The notes below the pieces were generated by a model. That model had not been told where the DNA came from. It searched no databases and saw nothing but the letters and a program-made list of their open reading frames with translations. A stretch of DNA of 21,465 nucleotides from an uncultured Treponema sp. (GTDB taxonomy: Bacteria > Spirochaetota > Spirochaetia > Treponematales > Treponemataceae). A program made the position numbers and the translations under genes. The DNA lies in assembly GCA_937885175.1 (NCBI GenBank), contig CAKZZO010000103.1:1-21465 (forward strand), in the 5' to 3' direction. Position 1 is the first letter of the stretch; every line of letters begins with the position of its first letter. Below are positions 1 to 8,500 of the stretch, piece by piece.

Positions 1-52
1 TTAAGACGCGCCGCCAGCGTTCGTTCTGAGCCAGGATCAAACTCTCCATGAT
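1..52 (-). rRNA. rrs: 16S ribosomal RNA, 5' end (partial)
   Basis: The reverse complement of bases 1-44 carries the universal 16S start, GAGTTTGATCCTGGCTCAG (positions 26-44), followed by GAACGAACGCTGGCGGCGCG, a form typical of spirochaetes. By analogy with E. coli the mature 5' end lies about eight bases before GAGTTTGATC, near position 52. The gene runs off the left edge of the window, so only its first ~52 bases are present. Confidence 0.97.
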
Positions 53-61
53 TATTCCTAA

Positions 62-75
62 AGCCCCGAAGGGCT
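62..75 (-). other. UUCG tetraloop hairpin in rRNA leader
   Basis: On the minus strand AGCCC-TTCG-GGGCT forms a 5-bp stem with an exceptionally stable C(UUCG)G loop, about ten bases upstream of the predicted 16S 5' end. No T-tract follows, so it is not a terminator; a processing or folding role in pre-rRNA is inferred. Confidence 0.65.
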
Positions 76-100
76 AAAGATTCTCACTTCAAATAGTCCC

Positions 101-116
101 GACAATCCTTTTTATC
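101..116 (-). repeat. 16-bp direct repeat, copy 1
   Basis: gacaatcctttttatc (plus-strand reading) occurs here in the rRNA leader and again, identical and in the same orientation, at 955-970. A 16-base exact match is unexpected by chance in a window of this size (roughly 0.05 expected pairs under equal base frequencies), although A/T-rich bias raises that figure. Confidence 0.7.
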
Positions 117-296
117 GAATTGAATTAGGAATCCGTCCAAATCCTCACGGATGTCGGACGGTCATTTTGCAGGTCATTTCCGTTTCCGGCCGACCCGCTG
201 GCTTATGTTCGCTTGCGAAAAACCTCTGTCTTTCGTCTTCCTTCCTTCCCTTGGTAAGTTTCAAACATCGTCCGCCCTGAAAAGCGGGTGAGAAAG

Positions 297-326
297 ATTG
301 TATCACTGCCTGTCCGTTCTTGTCAA
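297..326 (-). promoter_or_regulatory. rRNA promoter P2 (TTGACA-18-TACAAT)
   Basis: On the minus strand a perfect -35 TTGACA (321-326) is followed after 18 bases by TACAAT (297-302), which predicts a start near 290. Its position about 240 bases before 16S, and the A-rich tract directly upstream, make it the proximal rRNA promoter. Confidence 0.85.
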
Positions 327-328
327 GC

Positions 329-358
329 ACTTTCTTTCTTTTTTTGCTTTTTTTTTCG
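329..358 (-). promoter_or_regulatory. A-rich UP-element candidate of rRNA P2
   Basis: Directly upstream of the P2 -35 box the minus strand is almost pure A (runs of 9, 7, 3 and 3 A broken by single G or GC), matching the composition and position of UP elements bound by the RNA polymerase alpha C-terminal domain. Role inferred from position. Confidence 0.65.
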
Positions 359-383
359 TGCCTTTCCCCTCGGAGCGGTACAT

Positions 384-402
384 CCTGCCGCTTAGCGGCG
401 GG
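384..402 (-). other. GC-rich hairpin at the start of the P1 transcript
   Basis: GCCGC (387-391) and GCGGC (395-399) form a stem with a 3-base loop, extendable through a wobble to about 8 bp. It begins about where RNA from P1 (start near 404) would begin. No T-tract follows on either strand, so it is not a terminator. It may protect the 5' end or affect promoter escape (inference). Confidence 0.5.
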
Positions 403-410
403 TAAGAATG

Positions 411-440
411 ACTATATCACAATACGTATCTTTGCGTCAA
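411..440 (-). promoter_or_regulatory. rRNA promoter P1 (TTGACG-18-TATAGT)
   Basis: On the minus strand TTGACG (435-440) and TATAGT (411-416) are 18 bases apart, the same spacing as P2, and lie 114 bases upstream of it. Tandem promoters are usual for rRNA operons. The -35 box starts four bases after the stop codon of the upstream protein gene. Confidence 0.8.
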
Positions 441-444
441 GCAT

Positions 445-900
445 TCAAACATCTTTTTTTGCATTTTTTTCAGATTTTTTTGTCTTTTTTGCAGAACTTT
501 CTTCGGCAGGGGCTTCCGCCGTGTCTCCTACCTGTTCTGAGACACTTTCTGCCACTTTTTCAGCTGCGGTCTCGCCAGAATCAGCCTTTTCGTCACGCTG
601 GAGCAGTTCTTCCTTTCGGGCAATTTCTGCCTTGAGTTCTGCAATTGTTCTCAGGCTTGCGGCAAGCAATTCATCTGAAGAAGAAACCGAAGACTGCTTA
701 TCTTCTTCAAATGCCTTGAGCACATTCTTTCCGAACGTAAAGATTTCCTTGTTAAGTTTTTTTTCAAGCTGCATTTTCTCAATGCGTGTGGCACTATCAT
801 CACCGAACTTTGAAACAGCGGCCTTTCCTTTTCCAAAGGCAACGACAGACTTACCTACCGCTAAATCAACATATTTTTTCAATTCATCCTTAAATGCCAT
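445..900 (-). CDS. small Lys/Glu-rich coiled-coil protein of unknown function (151 aa)
   Basis: I do not recognise the family. The protein has no signal peptide, membrane segment or cysteine. Residues 1-70 are an amphipathic helical region rich in Lys, followed by a predicted coiled coil (about 76-102, Leu/Glu/Lys heptads), an acidic Ala/Glu/Ser linker (103-134) and a Lys-rich tail (135-149). The ATG at 900 is preceded by a good Shine-Dalgarno (GGAGGT at 906-911, 5-base spacing), which together with the clear promoter supports a real gene. It lies between the phosphatase gene and the rRNA promoters, and its Lys-rich 3' end coincides with the A-tracts upstream of rRNA P1. A phasin-like or nucleoid/envelope-associated role is possible but unsupported. 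Confidence 0.8.
   Translation of the reverse strand: MAFKDELKKYVDLAVGKSVVAFGKGKAAVSKFGDDSATRIEKMQLEKKLNKEIFTFGKNVLKAFEEDKQSSVSSSDELLAASLRTIAELKAEIARKEELLQRDEKADSGETAAEKVAESVSEQVGDTAEAPAEESSAKKTKKSEKNAKKDV
454..490 (-). promoter_or_regulatory. phased A-tracts (UP element/curved DNA) upstream of rRNA P1
   Basis: Four A-tracts of 6-7 bases on the minus strand (454-460, 464-470, 475-481, 485-490) have centres about 10, 11 and 9.5 bases apart, in phase with the DNA helix. They start 14 bases upstream of the P1 -35 box, in the UP-element zone. They lie inside the coding region for the Lys-rich tail of the upstream protein. Confidence 0.65.
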
Positions 901-930
901 ACAAGACCTCCGAATAATTCATCTTCTTGT

Positions 931-959
931 AATATACTTACATTTCTGTAAATTGACAA
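931..959 (-). promoter_or_regulatory. promoter of the 151-aa gene with a palindrome in the spacer
   Basis: On the minus strand TTGTCA (954-959) and TATATT (931-936) are 17 bases apart, ending about 30 bases before the start codon. The spacer contains the palindrome TTACA-tttc-TGTAA (938-951), so a repressor binding there would block RNA polymerase. The regulator is unknown. Confidence 0.6.
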
Positions 960-970
960 TCCTTTTTATC
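955..970 (-). repeat. 16-bp direct repeat, copy 2
   Basis: Exact copy of the sequence at 101-116. Here it overlaps the -35 box of the 151-aa gene and the stop codon (966-968) of the phosphatase gene. Confidence 0.7.
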
Positions 971-3900
971 CCAAATAGCGCAAAGCAACCAATGTAAGGT
1001 CATCAAGCTGCTCATCTTCCTTTAGGTGCGTATAATACAGATAATTCAAATCACCGCTATCACGCTGCCGGGAACAATAGTAGTCATAGCGGTTAAAATG
1101 GCGGCGCAGGAAGGCATCAATCTTTCGGTCAACCCGCACAAGGTCAGACTCAAGGGCGGTCGATTCCTTATAAAAACGGAAAACTTTTTCCACAGATATA
1201 AGGGCAAGAATGGCATCATCAACCGTTCCCTCGCAATCAGAAAAATCAAAAAGCAGGTCTTCATCTTCCAGGGGATTATGGTATTTTTCCAGTCGATATG
1301 TTTTTTTTGCGAACACCGCTTCTACAATCGCATCTATACGCTCAGGGCTAAGCTGTTCGGACGATTCTCCCGCCTTGTGATTTCCATGTTCCGTACCCTC
1401 CACTCCCTCGCTACAGACCATGGGCTGAAAAGCGGCGTTTCTGAATTTACGTGTGGCTTCTTCAATACCGTCAGTGTAGAGAAAAAGAACATCCCCCCTG
1501 TCCAGATGCAGTTTTTCCACTTTGAATCCGCCTTTCATGTCAACCATAAATGAAGGCAAGGGACCTGCAGCAGGAGTCTGGGCAAGAGAAACAACCTTCT
1601 GTTTTTTTTCTGAAATATCGTAATAATGAATGATATTGTCACCCGCATTACAGAGATACACGTCTCCATTCTGAGTGTCAAAGAGACAAATCATAAGGGT
1701 TGCAAATTTTCCCTTGAGGCCGAGAGATTCAATAAAGTCATTTATCTGCACAACCAGTTTGTTGAGGGCAACACCCTTTGACGTATATGACCATTGCTCA
1801 AAGTACTTGCGGAAAATAGTCGCCACAACGGTCATAATCAAGGCAGCAGGAACGCCATGGCCAGAGGCATCGGATTTTATGATGACATACCAGCGGTCAT
1901 CAAGTTTCTTATAGTCAAAATAATCCCCGGAAACGCCAGATGCACCCTCGTAGTAGCCGAAAAAGCGGACATGTTTTTCAATAAGTGCGGAAGTTGTTTC
2001 TTTTGCACCGTTTGCACTGGCGGAAAGCGGAAGGAAGGTTCGCTGAACAACCTGACCGTCCATCAAAAGATGCTCGTCCTGGGCAGCCTTGACAAGTGAG
2101 CGGGTCATTTCATTGACGGTTTCGCCTAGCAGACCGATTTCGTCTTTGGAGGTGACCTGAATTTCCTTTCCCGCGAGTTTTTCCTTGTCCTGCGTTTCGC
2201 TAATCATTTCCACGTGAGCCACAAGGCGGCGGATGGGACGAATAAAAATAGATGCCATGATAAGGGAGCCGATACTCCCCAGAACGATGGCACCGACAGC
2301 AACGATTGCAGAAATGAGCATGATGGTATGGCGGGCGGCATCGGCAGACTGAATGAGGTTCTGCGTAGAAATTTGAACAAGGACGACACCGTGCACATAA
2401 TCTTGTCCAGAACGCGGCCGGTAGAGGACTGGCATGTAAAAGAGATAGTCTGTATTTGTGCGGTCGAGAATCTGCGGATCAAAGGCAGGAATGGCGCCGC
2501 TGTTTTCCCGAGAAAAGCGGGAAAGGATTTCGTTCATTGACTTGTTCAAATCCTCGGTAACGACTCCAATTTCATCCCGACGGCGGATGGAAAGCGTGTC
2601 GGAACGGCGGCTAAGACTGGCTCCTTCTGCATTGAGTGCGCTAATCTTTTCAGAAAGTTCCCCAACTTCTCCAAAGACTTTTTCCCTGAGCAGGGAGCAA
2701 TGCTCCATAATGGGCGAAAGCCGCTCGTCAGTCAGGCGGGAAATGCCGGCAAGCAGCGTCTGATTGTCAATCTTTTTGAAAATATCCTCATCATTGCTCG
2801 CCCAGATGTAGTCAAGATTCGTGTTGCTTTCGTTTGCGGGAAAACCAACAATGGTTGCGTATGCCGCCTCGTCAATTGCATTGGTCTGCGAAGGAAGATA
2901 ACTCAGTTCCATGACGTTTCCGCCGGGAAGATAAGCCTTTGCCCCAGATGCGATGCCTTCCATAAGAACCTGAATGCGTTCCTGAAGTCCTTTTGCAAGA
3001 GTCCGTTCCTGGGTCTGAGTCATAAAGAAGCCCAGTGGAATAGAAACCAAGGCGACTATCATCAGGACAAGGACGGTTGTAAAGCCAACCAGTTTATATT
3101 TTACGCTTCCACTTCGTCTGACAGCGTGCTCGCTTTGTTTTCGTTTTTCCTGTGGCATAGTGCCTCCTGTAAGTAACGCCCTGACTTCCGAGCGGACGGC
3201 AACTGCGTCCCGTGCGGTCAAAACCATGCCACGGAGAGATGCGACAAATCCCAGCAGTGCCAGAGCAAAGAGTCCCCAGACAAGCAGCGTTCCTGTCTGA
3301 ATATGATGAGAAACAGATTTCCTTATCGGTTTCCAGTCAACGTCATAACGAAAGGGGCTTTCAATTTTTACCGTGCCGTAATCATTGACGGTCAGAATAT
3401 TTTTTGAAAAGTAAAGTCCCCTGTCAGGATGTAAAAGCCCGACTTTGTAAGTTCCCGCATCAAGGCCTTCAAAACGAATGTCGGAAATGCGCTCGTCAGA
3501 AAGAAGCTTAAATTCATCGGCATCGAATTCCCGGTCAAAGGGAGGCTTGCCATCCTGATCAATATACACCTTGCGCACCCTGCCGTCATAGGTAAAGCCA
3601 CCGCCAATAATTGAAAGGTCAACTACGCCAAACCTGTCGGCCTTTGCATTAACAGCAGTAATGAATGTAGACGGCACATATTTGTTCAAAAGCAGGGTGA
3701 CCGCAGATGCAGGACCCATGTTGCCCACGCTGTCGATGGCACAAACGGAAAAAGTGTACAGTCCGTTCGCACGGTTATTGTAGGCGGCGACAGTTTTACT
3801 GCCTTGTATGTAGCGTGGAGGCCGGGGGGCATGTAGCTCTGCATCAGGAAACTGAGAGCGCACTGCCTGCAGCCGACTTTCCACCTGTGCATCGGAAAGG

Positions 3901-5594
3901 GTAATAGGATGCAGGGAGGTTTGGGTTATGGACTTATCAAAGGGGGCAAGACGAGTAAGCGTCCAACTGTAGCCTGCGATATCATCGGTGTCATCGGGAT
4001 GAGGTTGCCAGTTCATGGAAAATGTATTTGAGTTCAAAAAACCAAAGCGATCCGTCTGCTGGGGAAGAATGACTGGTGCCAGTGGTGGCTTTGTGTCGCG
4101 AGTATAGGCCAGCACCGCAGAATCAGACCAGTTTCCCGCATAATCGGTGACGCGTACCTTAAAATACCAGGCGCCATCCGCAGAAGCCAGCCCAGAAAGG
4201 TTTAATTCATCAGGAAGTCGCATAAACTGCTCCGGCGGCTCTGCAGCGGGATTGTCCGTCCAAAGCCATGAGTAGCCTGCAATGCCTGATGAATCCGAAG
4301 GAAGCTGGACACGCGCGCTTGCCTTTTCCGACGATGACCGTTTTCCTGCGGTAAAATTCTGGGGGATGATTTTTGGAGGAGACACCGTGCGGTCACTTTC
4401 CAGCAGATTGATGCGGAATGTCTTATTTTTGCTTCCAGCCTGCTGCCAAATAAAGGAAAGTTCGCTTCCTCCACCTGTCAACAATGGATAGGAAAAGGTG
4501 GCAGGCTGACTGGGCGTTACAAGCTTGGTCTCTTCCCACAAAAAGCCATTTTTGCGAGCCATGTACACGGAATCAGTTCCGCGGCGATTGTCAAACCAAA
4601 CCACATGCATTGCACCGTCAAAGACAAAAAACTGAGGTCGGCGGGCATTTCCGTCAGAAGTAAGTTCTTCAGCAGAAGCGACTGTACCGCCAGTTTGCAA
4701 TTGCATTGTCCAGATGCGGGAAGATTCGCTGGTGTAGAATGTGCGTTCCCATGCCACATAGAGGGCAGAGTCAAAGACGGCAAGGGATGGACGCTGATTG
4801 TGATAACTGGTATAGGCATTGCTTGTTTTTGCCGGGAGAGAGGTCTGATCAGTAATCAGTAAGGGTGGAGTCCACTGCCCTCCTTCAAGGCTATGACTTG
4901 CATAAAGCTGATGAGAAAATCGTGCGCCCGCTCCTGTAGTATGATAGGCTTGAAAAACAACGTAGTCGCTGCCCTCAAAAGGAGTCAGATAGGGGGCAAA
5001 GGGATTTGTCATGCCTTTTGCAGGTGCAAATTCCTCCAGAGAAGACCAGTCCGAACCATTGCGGCTACTGGCAGTCTGCAGGGTAAAGGAATCATTTTCC
5101 CCAAGGGCGGTAAAAAGCCGGAAACCACCATCCGCAGTAGAGAAAATACGGGGACCGACAACCGGCAGCGTCTGACGGGGTAATTCATTAAGGTCAAAAT
5201 GCCCTCCCCCGTCCCGAGAAACATATACGCCCACTGACTGCCCGCTCATAAGCACCGCAAGGGCAAGCGTTCCGTCAGGAGCCATGGCAGCGGAAAAAAG
5301 GTCAGGAACATCGCCTGAATAGGCAAAAGGACCGGCAATTCTTCGGGGAGCAGTCCATTTCTTTTTTTCATTTTGTGTGATGATATCAATCCAGACCTGA
5401 GATTTTTCTACTTCCTCAAAGAAAATGACTGGATTAGTTCCATCAGAAACGGCCACGGGAAAGCGGGAGTCAACCGAAGTAAGTGTTCGGGGAGCCTCCC
5501 AATACAAGGATGATTCGGAAAAAGAAAATCCCGAAAGCGAGAGAAAAAGCAGCGGAAAAATGAATCTTTTGAGCCATGTATTTCCGAACATCAC
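966..5594 (-). CDS. membrane-bound SpoIIE/RsbU-type PP2C phosphatase with large periplasmic sensor (1542 aa)
   Basis: Likely a Ser/Thr phosphatase that reads an envelope signal. Signal peptide about 1-27; beta-propeller/BNR-like region with repeated W-x-D-like blades (30-400); Fn3-like domains with the segment VRVTDYAGNW (480-489) and its relative around 615-625 (400-640); a beta domain (650-750); TM at 768-795; TM at 835-858; an extracytoplasmic helical sensor (860-1085); TM at 1089-1116; HAMP about 1112-1165; PP2C domain 1200-1542. Metal-binding motifs are intact: SGDYFDY (1222-1228), SDASGHG (1241-1247), TDGIEEA (1374-1380), DDLTL (1531-1535). About 150 residues separate the last two motifs, much more than usual. 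The start is GTG at 5594 or ATG at 5591; both overlap the stop of the upstream gene (GTGATG), with AGGA 6-9 bases before, so translation is coupled. No anti-sigma or STAS partner is in the window. Confidence 0.92.
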   Translation of the reverse strand: MMFGNTWLKRFIFPLLFLSLSGFSFSESSLYWEAPRTLTSVDSRFPVAVSDGTNPVIFFEEVEKSQVWIDIITQNEKKKWTAPRRIAGPFAYSGDVPDLFSAAMAPDGTLALAVLMSGQSVGVYVSRDGGGHFDLNELPRQTLPVVGPRIFSTADGGFRLFTALGENDSFTLQTASSRNGSDWSSLEEFAPAKGMTNPFAPYLTPFEGSDYVVFQAYHTTGAGARFSHQLYASHSLEGGQWTPPLLITDQTSLPAKTSNAYTSYHNQRPSLAVFDSALYVAWERTFYTSESSRIWTMQLQTGGTVASAEELTSDGNARRPQFFVFDGAMHVVWFDNRRGTDSVYMARKNGFLWEETKLVTPSQPATFSYPLLTGGGSELSFIWQQAGSKNKTFRINLLESDRTVSPPKIIPQNFTAGKRSSSEKASARVQLPSDSSGIAGYSWLWTDNPAAEPPEQFMRLPDELNLSGLASADGAWYFKVRVTDYAGNWSDSAVLAYTRDTKPPLAPVILPQQTDRFGFLNSNTFSMNWQPHPDDTDDIAGYSWTLTRLAPFDKSITQTSLHPITLSDAQVESRLQAVRSQFPDAELHAPRPPRYIQGSKTVAAYNNRANGLYTFSVCAIDSVGNMGPASAVTLLLNKYVPSTFITAVNAKADRFGVVDLSIIGGGFTYDGRVRKVYIDQDGKPPFDREFDADEFKLLSDERISDIRFEGLDAGTYKVGLLHPDRGLYFSKNILTVNDYGTVKIESPFRYDVDWKPIRKSVSHHIQTGTLLVWGLFALALLGFVASLRGMVLTARDAVAVRSEVRALLTGGTMPQEKRKQSEHAVRRSGSVKYKLVGFTTVLVLMIVALVSIPLGFFMTQTQERTLAKGLQERIQVLMEGIASGAKAYLPGGNVMELSYLPSQTNAIDEAAYATIVGFPANESNTNLDYIWASNDEDIFKKIDNQTLLAGISRLTDERLSPIMEHCSLLREKVFGEVGELSEKISALNAEGASLSRRSDTLSIRRRDEIGVVTEDLNKSMNEILSRFSRENSGAIPAFDPQILDRTNTDYLFYMPVLYRPRSGQDYVHGVVLVQISTQNLIQSADAARHTIMLISAIVAVGAIVLGSIGSLIMASIFIRPIRRLVAHVEMISETQDKEKLAGKEIQVTSKDEIGLLGETVNEMTRSLVKAAQDEHLLMDGQVVQRTFLPLSASANGAKETTSALIEKHVRFFGYYEGASGVSGDYFDYKKLDDRWYVIIKSDASGHGVPAALIMTVVATIFRKYFEQWSYTSKGVALNKLVVQINDFIESLGLKGKFATLMICLFDTQNGDVYLCNAGDNIIHYYDISEKKQKVVSLAQTPAAGPLPSFMVDMKGGFKVEKLHLDRGDVLFLYTDGIEEATRKFRNAAFQPMVCSEGVEGTEHGNHKAGESSEQLSPERIDAIVEAVFAKKTYRLEKYHNPLEDEDLLFDFSDCEGTVDDAILALISVEKVFRFYKESTALESDLVRVDRKIDAFLRRHFNRYDYYCSRQRDSGDLNYLYYTHLKEDEQLDDLTLVALRYLG

Positions 5595-8500
5595 AACATT
5601 TCCTTTAAGCGCTTCTGCAGGTCAAGTATCTTTGCGGAACGACGGTTTGAAGATTTTTGCAAGAGGCCGTCAACCAATGCAAGAGCTCCAACAAGATTTC
5701 CCCGCTGAAAAGCCTGTATTGCCTGCTGATATTGTGCCTCGTCAGCAGAACTCAGCACAACCGTTGCCTTTCCGCCAACAGCAATCTGAATCCTGTCTTT
5801 TAGCAGTATAGCGTCATCGTTATTCGGATTCAAGGAAATGGCTTCGTCCACCAGAGTCAAGGCCGAGCGCAGTTTTGCCTCATTCCTGCCCGCAGTGCCG
5901 TAGATTTTCTGTGCCTGCTCGGTTAGATTCCTTGACTTTACAAGCCCTGAGCGATCTACAGGCTTGGGACGGATGCCGATTTCTATTTCCACATCGTAAA
6001 TCAATTGCTTGAGTCCCGGATACTGGGGATTGATTTCATACAAATCCAGCAAGTCCGCATAGGCCCGCTGACGGGATTTTGCGTCCTTGTAGTCTTTTTT
6101 GGCGGCGGCAAGCTTTTGGGCAAAGGATGCGTTGAATTCTTTTTCATCAATCAATTGGTCGATACGCAGGTTCAGGAGGCTTGCTTCCTGATTAAAGGGA
6201 TAGACCAAAAGCAGACTCCGCAGTTTCTCCTTTGCCTTGTTCAGCACTTTTTTTGCCTCGTTCTTCTTTCCCTGCTTCATCAGCGCGGAGCCTTCATTGT
6301 AGTACTGATTGGAAATGCTTAAAATCTGCGACATTTCGGGATAGAGGGGTGCCGTTGGCGGAATGATTCGGCCGGTTTTCATGGAAAGCGCGGTGGTGAC
6401 CAGTGCCTGCAAATTGGAGATTTCCCTATCCTCCTCCACGTTTGTCATCGCCCAGCGGTTTTTTGCCTGCACCAGCCTATTGTCCGCTTCTTCAAAATTG
6501 CCGGCATAATAGGCATCCCTGGCCTGTTTTTTAAGCGCGCGTACATCACGGACGACAATTTCATTTTCTTTTGCCGCAATGTCAGCTCCCAGTGCCACAA
6601 GCAGGGAATCGCTTGAACTGCGGAGATTTTCGTCTTCCTGTAAGGAAAGGGATTCATTGTACTTGCTGCGGGCGCGCTGCAAGAGGTCTCTGGCACGCTC
6701 AAAGTCACTTTTTTTAAGGGCGGCAAGGGCTTCGTTGTAGCGTAACTTCGCTTCATTTGAGGCTCGCTCTGCATTCTGAACCTGTATCTGCGCCCGCGTG
6801 ACCAGCGACCTGCCGTCAGCAAGCAGTTTTTCCAGCTCAGAAATCACCCTGTCTACTTCATCGGCACCTTTTGCATATCCTTTCTGACTGGAGCGATAGG
6901 ATTCTCCGCCATTCAGGTTTGCGCGCCATTCGGTCAGCAAAAGGCTGCTTTTTTCAATGTCCGCTGCCAGTTCCTGTGTAAGGGAAATGGCACGGGAGGG
7001 ATATTTTTTTGCAGACTCCTCGTCCTGCCTGCCGTCACAGAGCACAAGGCATTTTTCATGTCGGCTGGAAAATTCATCCAGTTGCTTATCAGCACTGTCC
7101 GCATAGCACAGGGCAAGGTTTGACCACAGAAGACCTGCTCCCAAACGGGCTTCTTCCGCAACAGCCTCCTGCATTCCTGCATAAGGAAGGATGACCGATG
7201 AAAAATCCAGAGGAAGGTCATAGACCTGCACTCCTGCACTGTTGCGCTCCTCCTGCGTTCTTTTTGCCGTACTTCCTTCTGCCTCATGTGCCACTTCCTT
7301 CCGCAGTACGTTGCCCGTCACTTTTTCCTGAGCATAGATTGCTTCGTGTCTGGTGACCGCCTGCAAAAGTCTTTCTGCATAGGAAGCCCTTGCGCTGCCT
7401 ATCGGCATATGTTCTACATCTGTCTCGCGAAGTCCTTTTGCCGAAAAGATGTCATGCATGGCAGCGTATGAGGCAGACAGAGCATCGCAAAAGGCACGGG
7501 AAAAGGTCATGGAAGCTCCGTAAGCCAGTTTTTTTTCCGGTTCAGAACCATCGGGATTTTTTAGAAGTCCGTAGAAGTCCTGCACATCACCAGCCAGCGA
7601 GGAAAAACCCTTTGCAAGGGGAAGCATGGACATTTGAGACGAGTAGCTTTCAGAAGGCTTAAAGTAATCGTCTTTTTTTACCGCCACCGCTTTTTGCAGT
7701 TCAGAAAGCAGGGTGTCATACATAAGGCGTTTAAGTCCTTCCACGCGATTATTCCAGTAGGCATCCAGTGCGCCTGTAATGCCGCTATCAGGGTCAGTAG
7801 CACGTCCCAAGGCAAAACGCCATGCAAAGCCCAAAAAGGACGCATCGGGCAAGTAGGGATCATGTTCCCGCAAGGCATCAAATTGCTTTTTGAAGACTGC
7901 ACCCGATGAAGCAATGCGGTTACGAAGTTTGGCATAGGAAGCAAAGGCTTTTTGCAGGGCGGGAAATGTTTTTTGTGCTGCGGGGAGATTTTCTGCGCTT
8001 ACCGCCTGCACAAAGGCCTCGTAGGCAGACTCGCAGTCCCCCATGGCAAGGGGAAGGGCCGCATAGGTGGTGCTGATATCTGAAAGGGCGGCATAGACAG
8101 GCTTTTTAAATGCCGCGTCATACGGTTCTGCATCAAATTCAGGACGATAGAGAAGAAAACCGTCCTGAAAGCGTCTGCCTGCCTCAAGATACTGCTGATT
8201 TTTTACCAGATCAGAGCCTTCTGTCATAATGGCAAAATATCGGGAACGATAGACGGTAAACTGAGCCGCTACCTTTGCCTGCCTGATAAAGGCAATGTTT
8301 TTGTCCGTGGGATTTTTTTCCAGAGATTCCAGTTGGGCAACAATTTCCAGGACCCGCAGGGATTTTTCCTCCCCATCCTCTCCAGTATCCAGTACTTCAA
8401 GCAGGTGCTGGGCAAGTTTATTGTAATCACGGCGGTTCTTCAGAATTTTGCTCACGCGTTTTTGGGCAAGGTCAAACTGCTGGGGATTTTGCGTCATGTA

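Larger units (their letters stand above)
53..290 (-). other. 16S rRNA leader (no protein gene)
   Basis: This stretch separates the downstream rRNA promoter from mature 16S and holds no credible gene. It contains a small hairpin with a C(UUCG)G tetraloop (62-75). It also has an 8-bp perfect inverted repeat, ATTCCTAA (54-61) against TTAGGAAT (125-132), which would close a leader domain ending two bases before the 16S 5' end. A 16-base sequence repeated near 955 lies at 101-116. I could not find a convincing boxA antitermination motif. The structured leader presumably guides rRNA processing. Confidence 0.7.

Noticed and set aside
53..290. 61-aa minus-strand frame at 145-330 in the rRNA leader
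   Set aside because: It overlaps rRNA promoter P2 and lies in the transcribed leader of 16S, with no ribosome binding site seen.
320..997. 225-aa plus-strand reading frame over the rRNA promoters
   Set aside because: It is antisense to the 151-aa gene and to the rRNA control region, has low-complexity Ser/Phe-rich sequence and no ribosome binding site.
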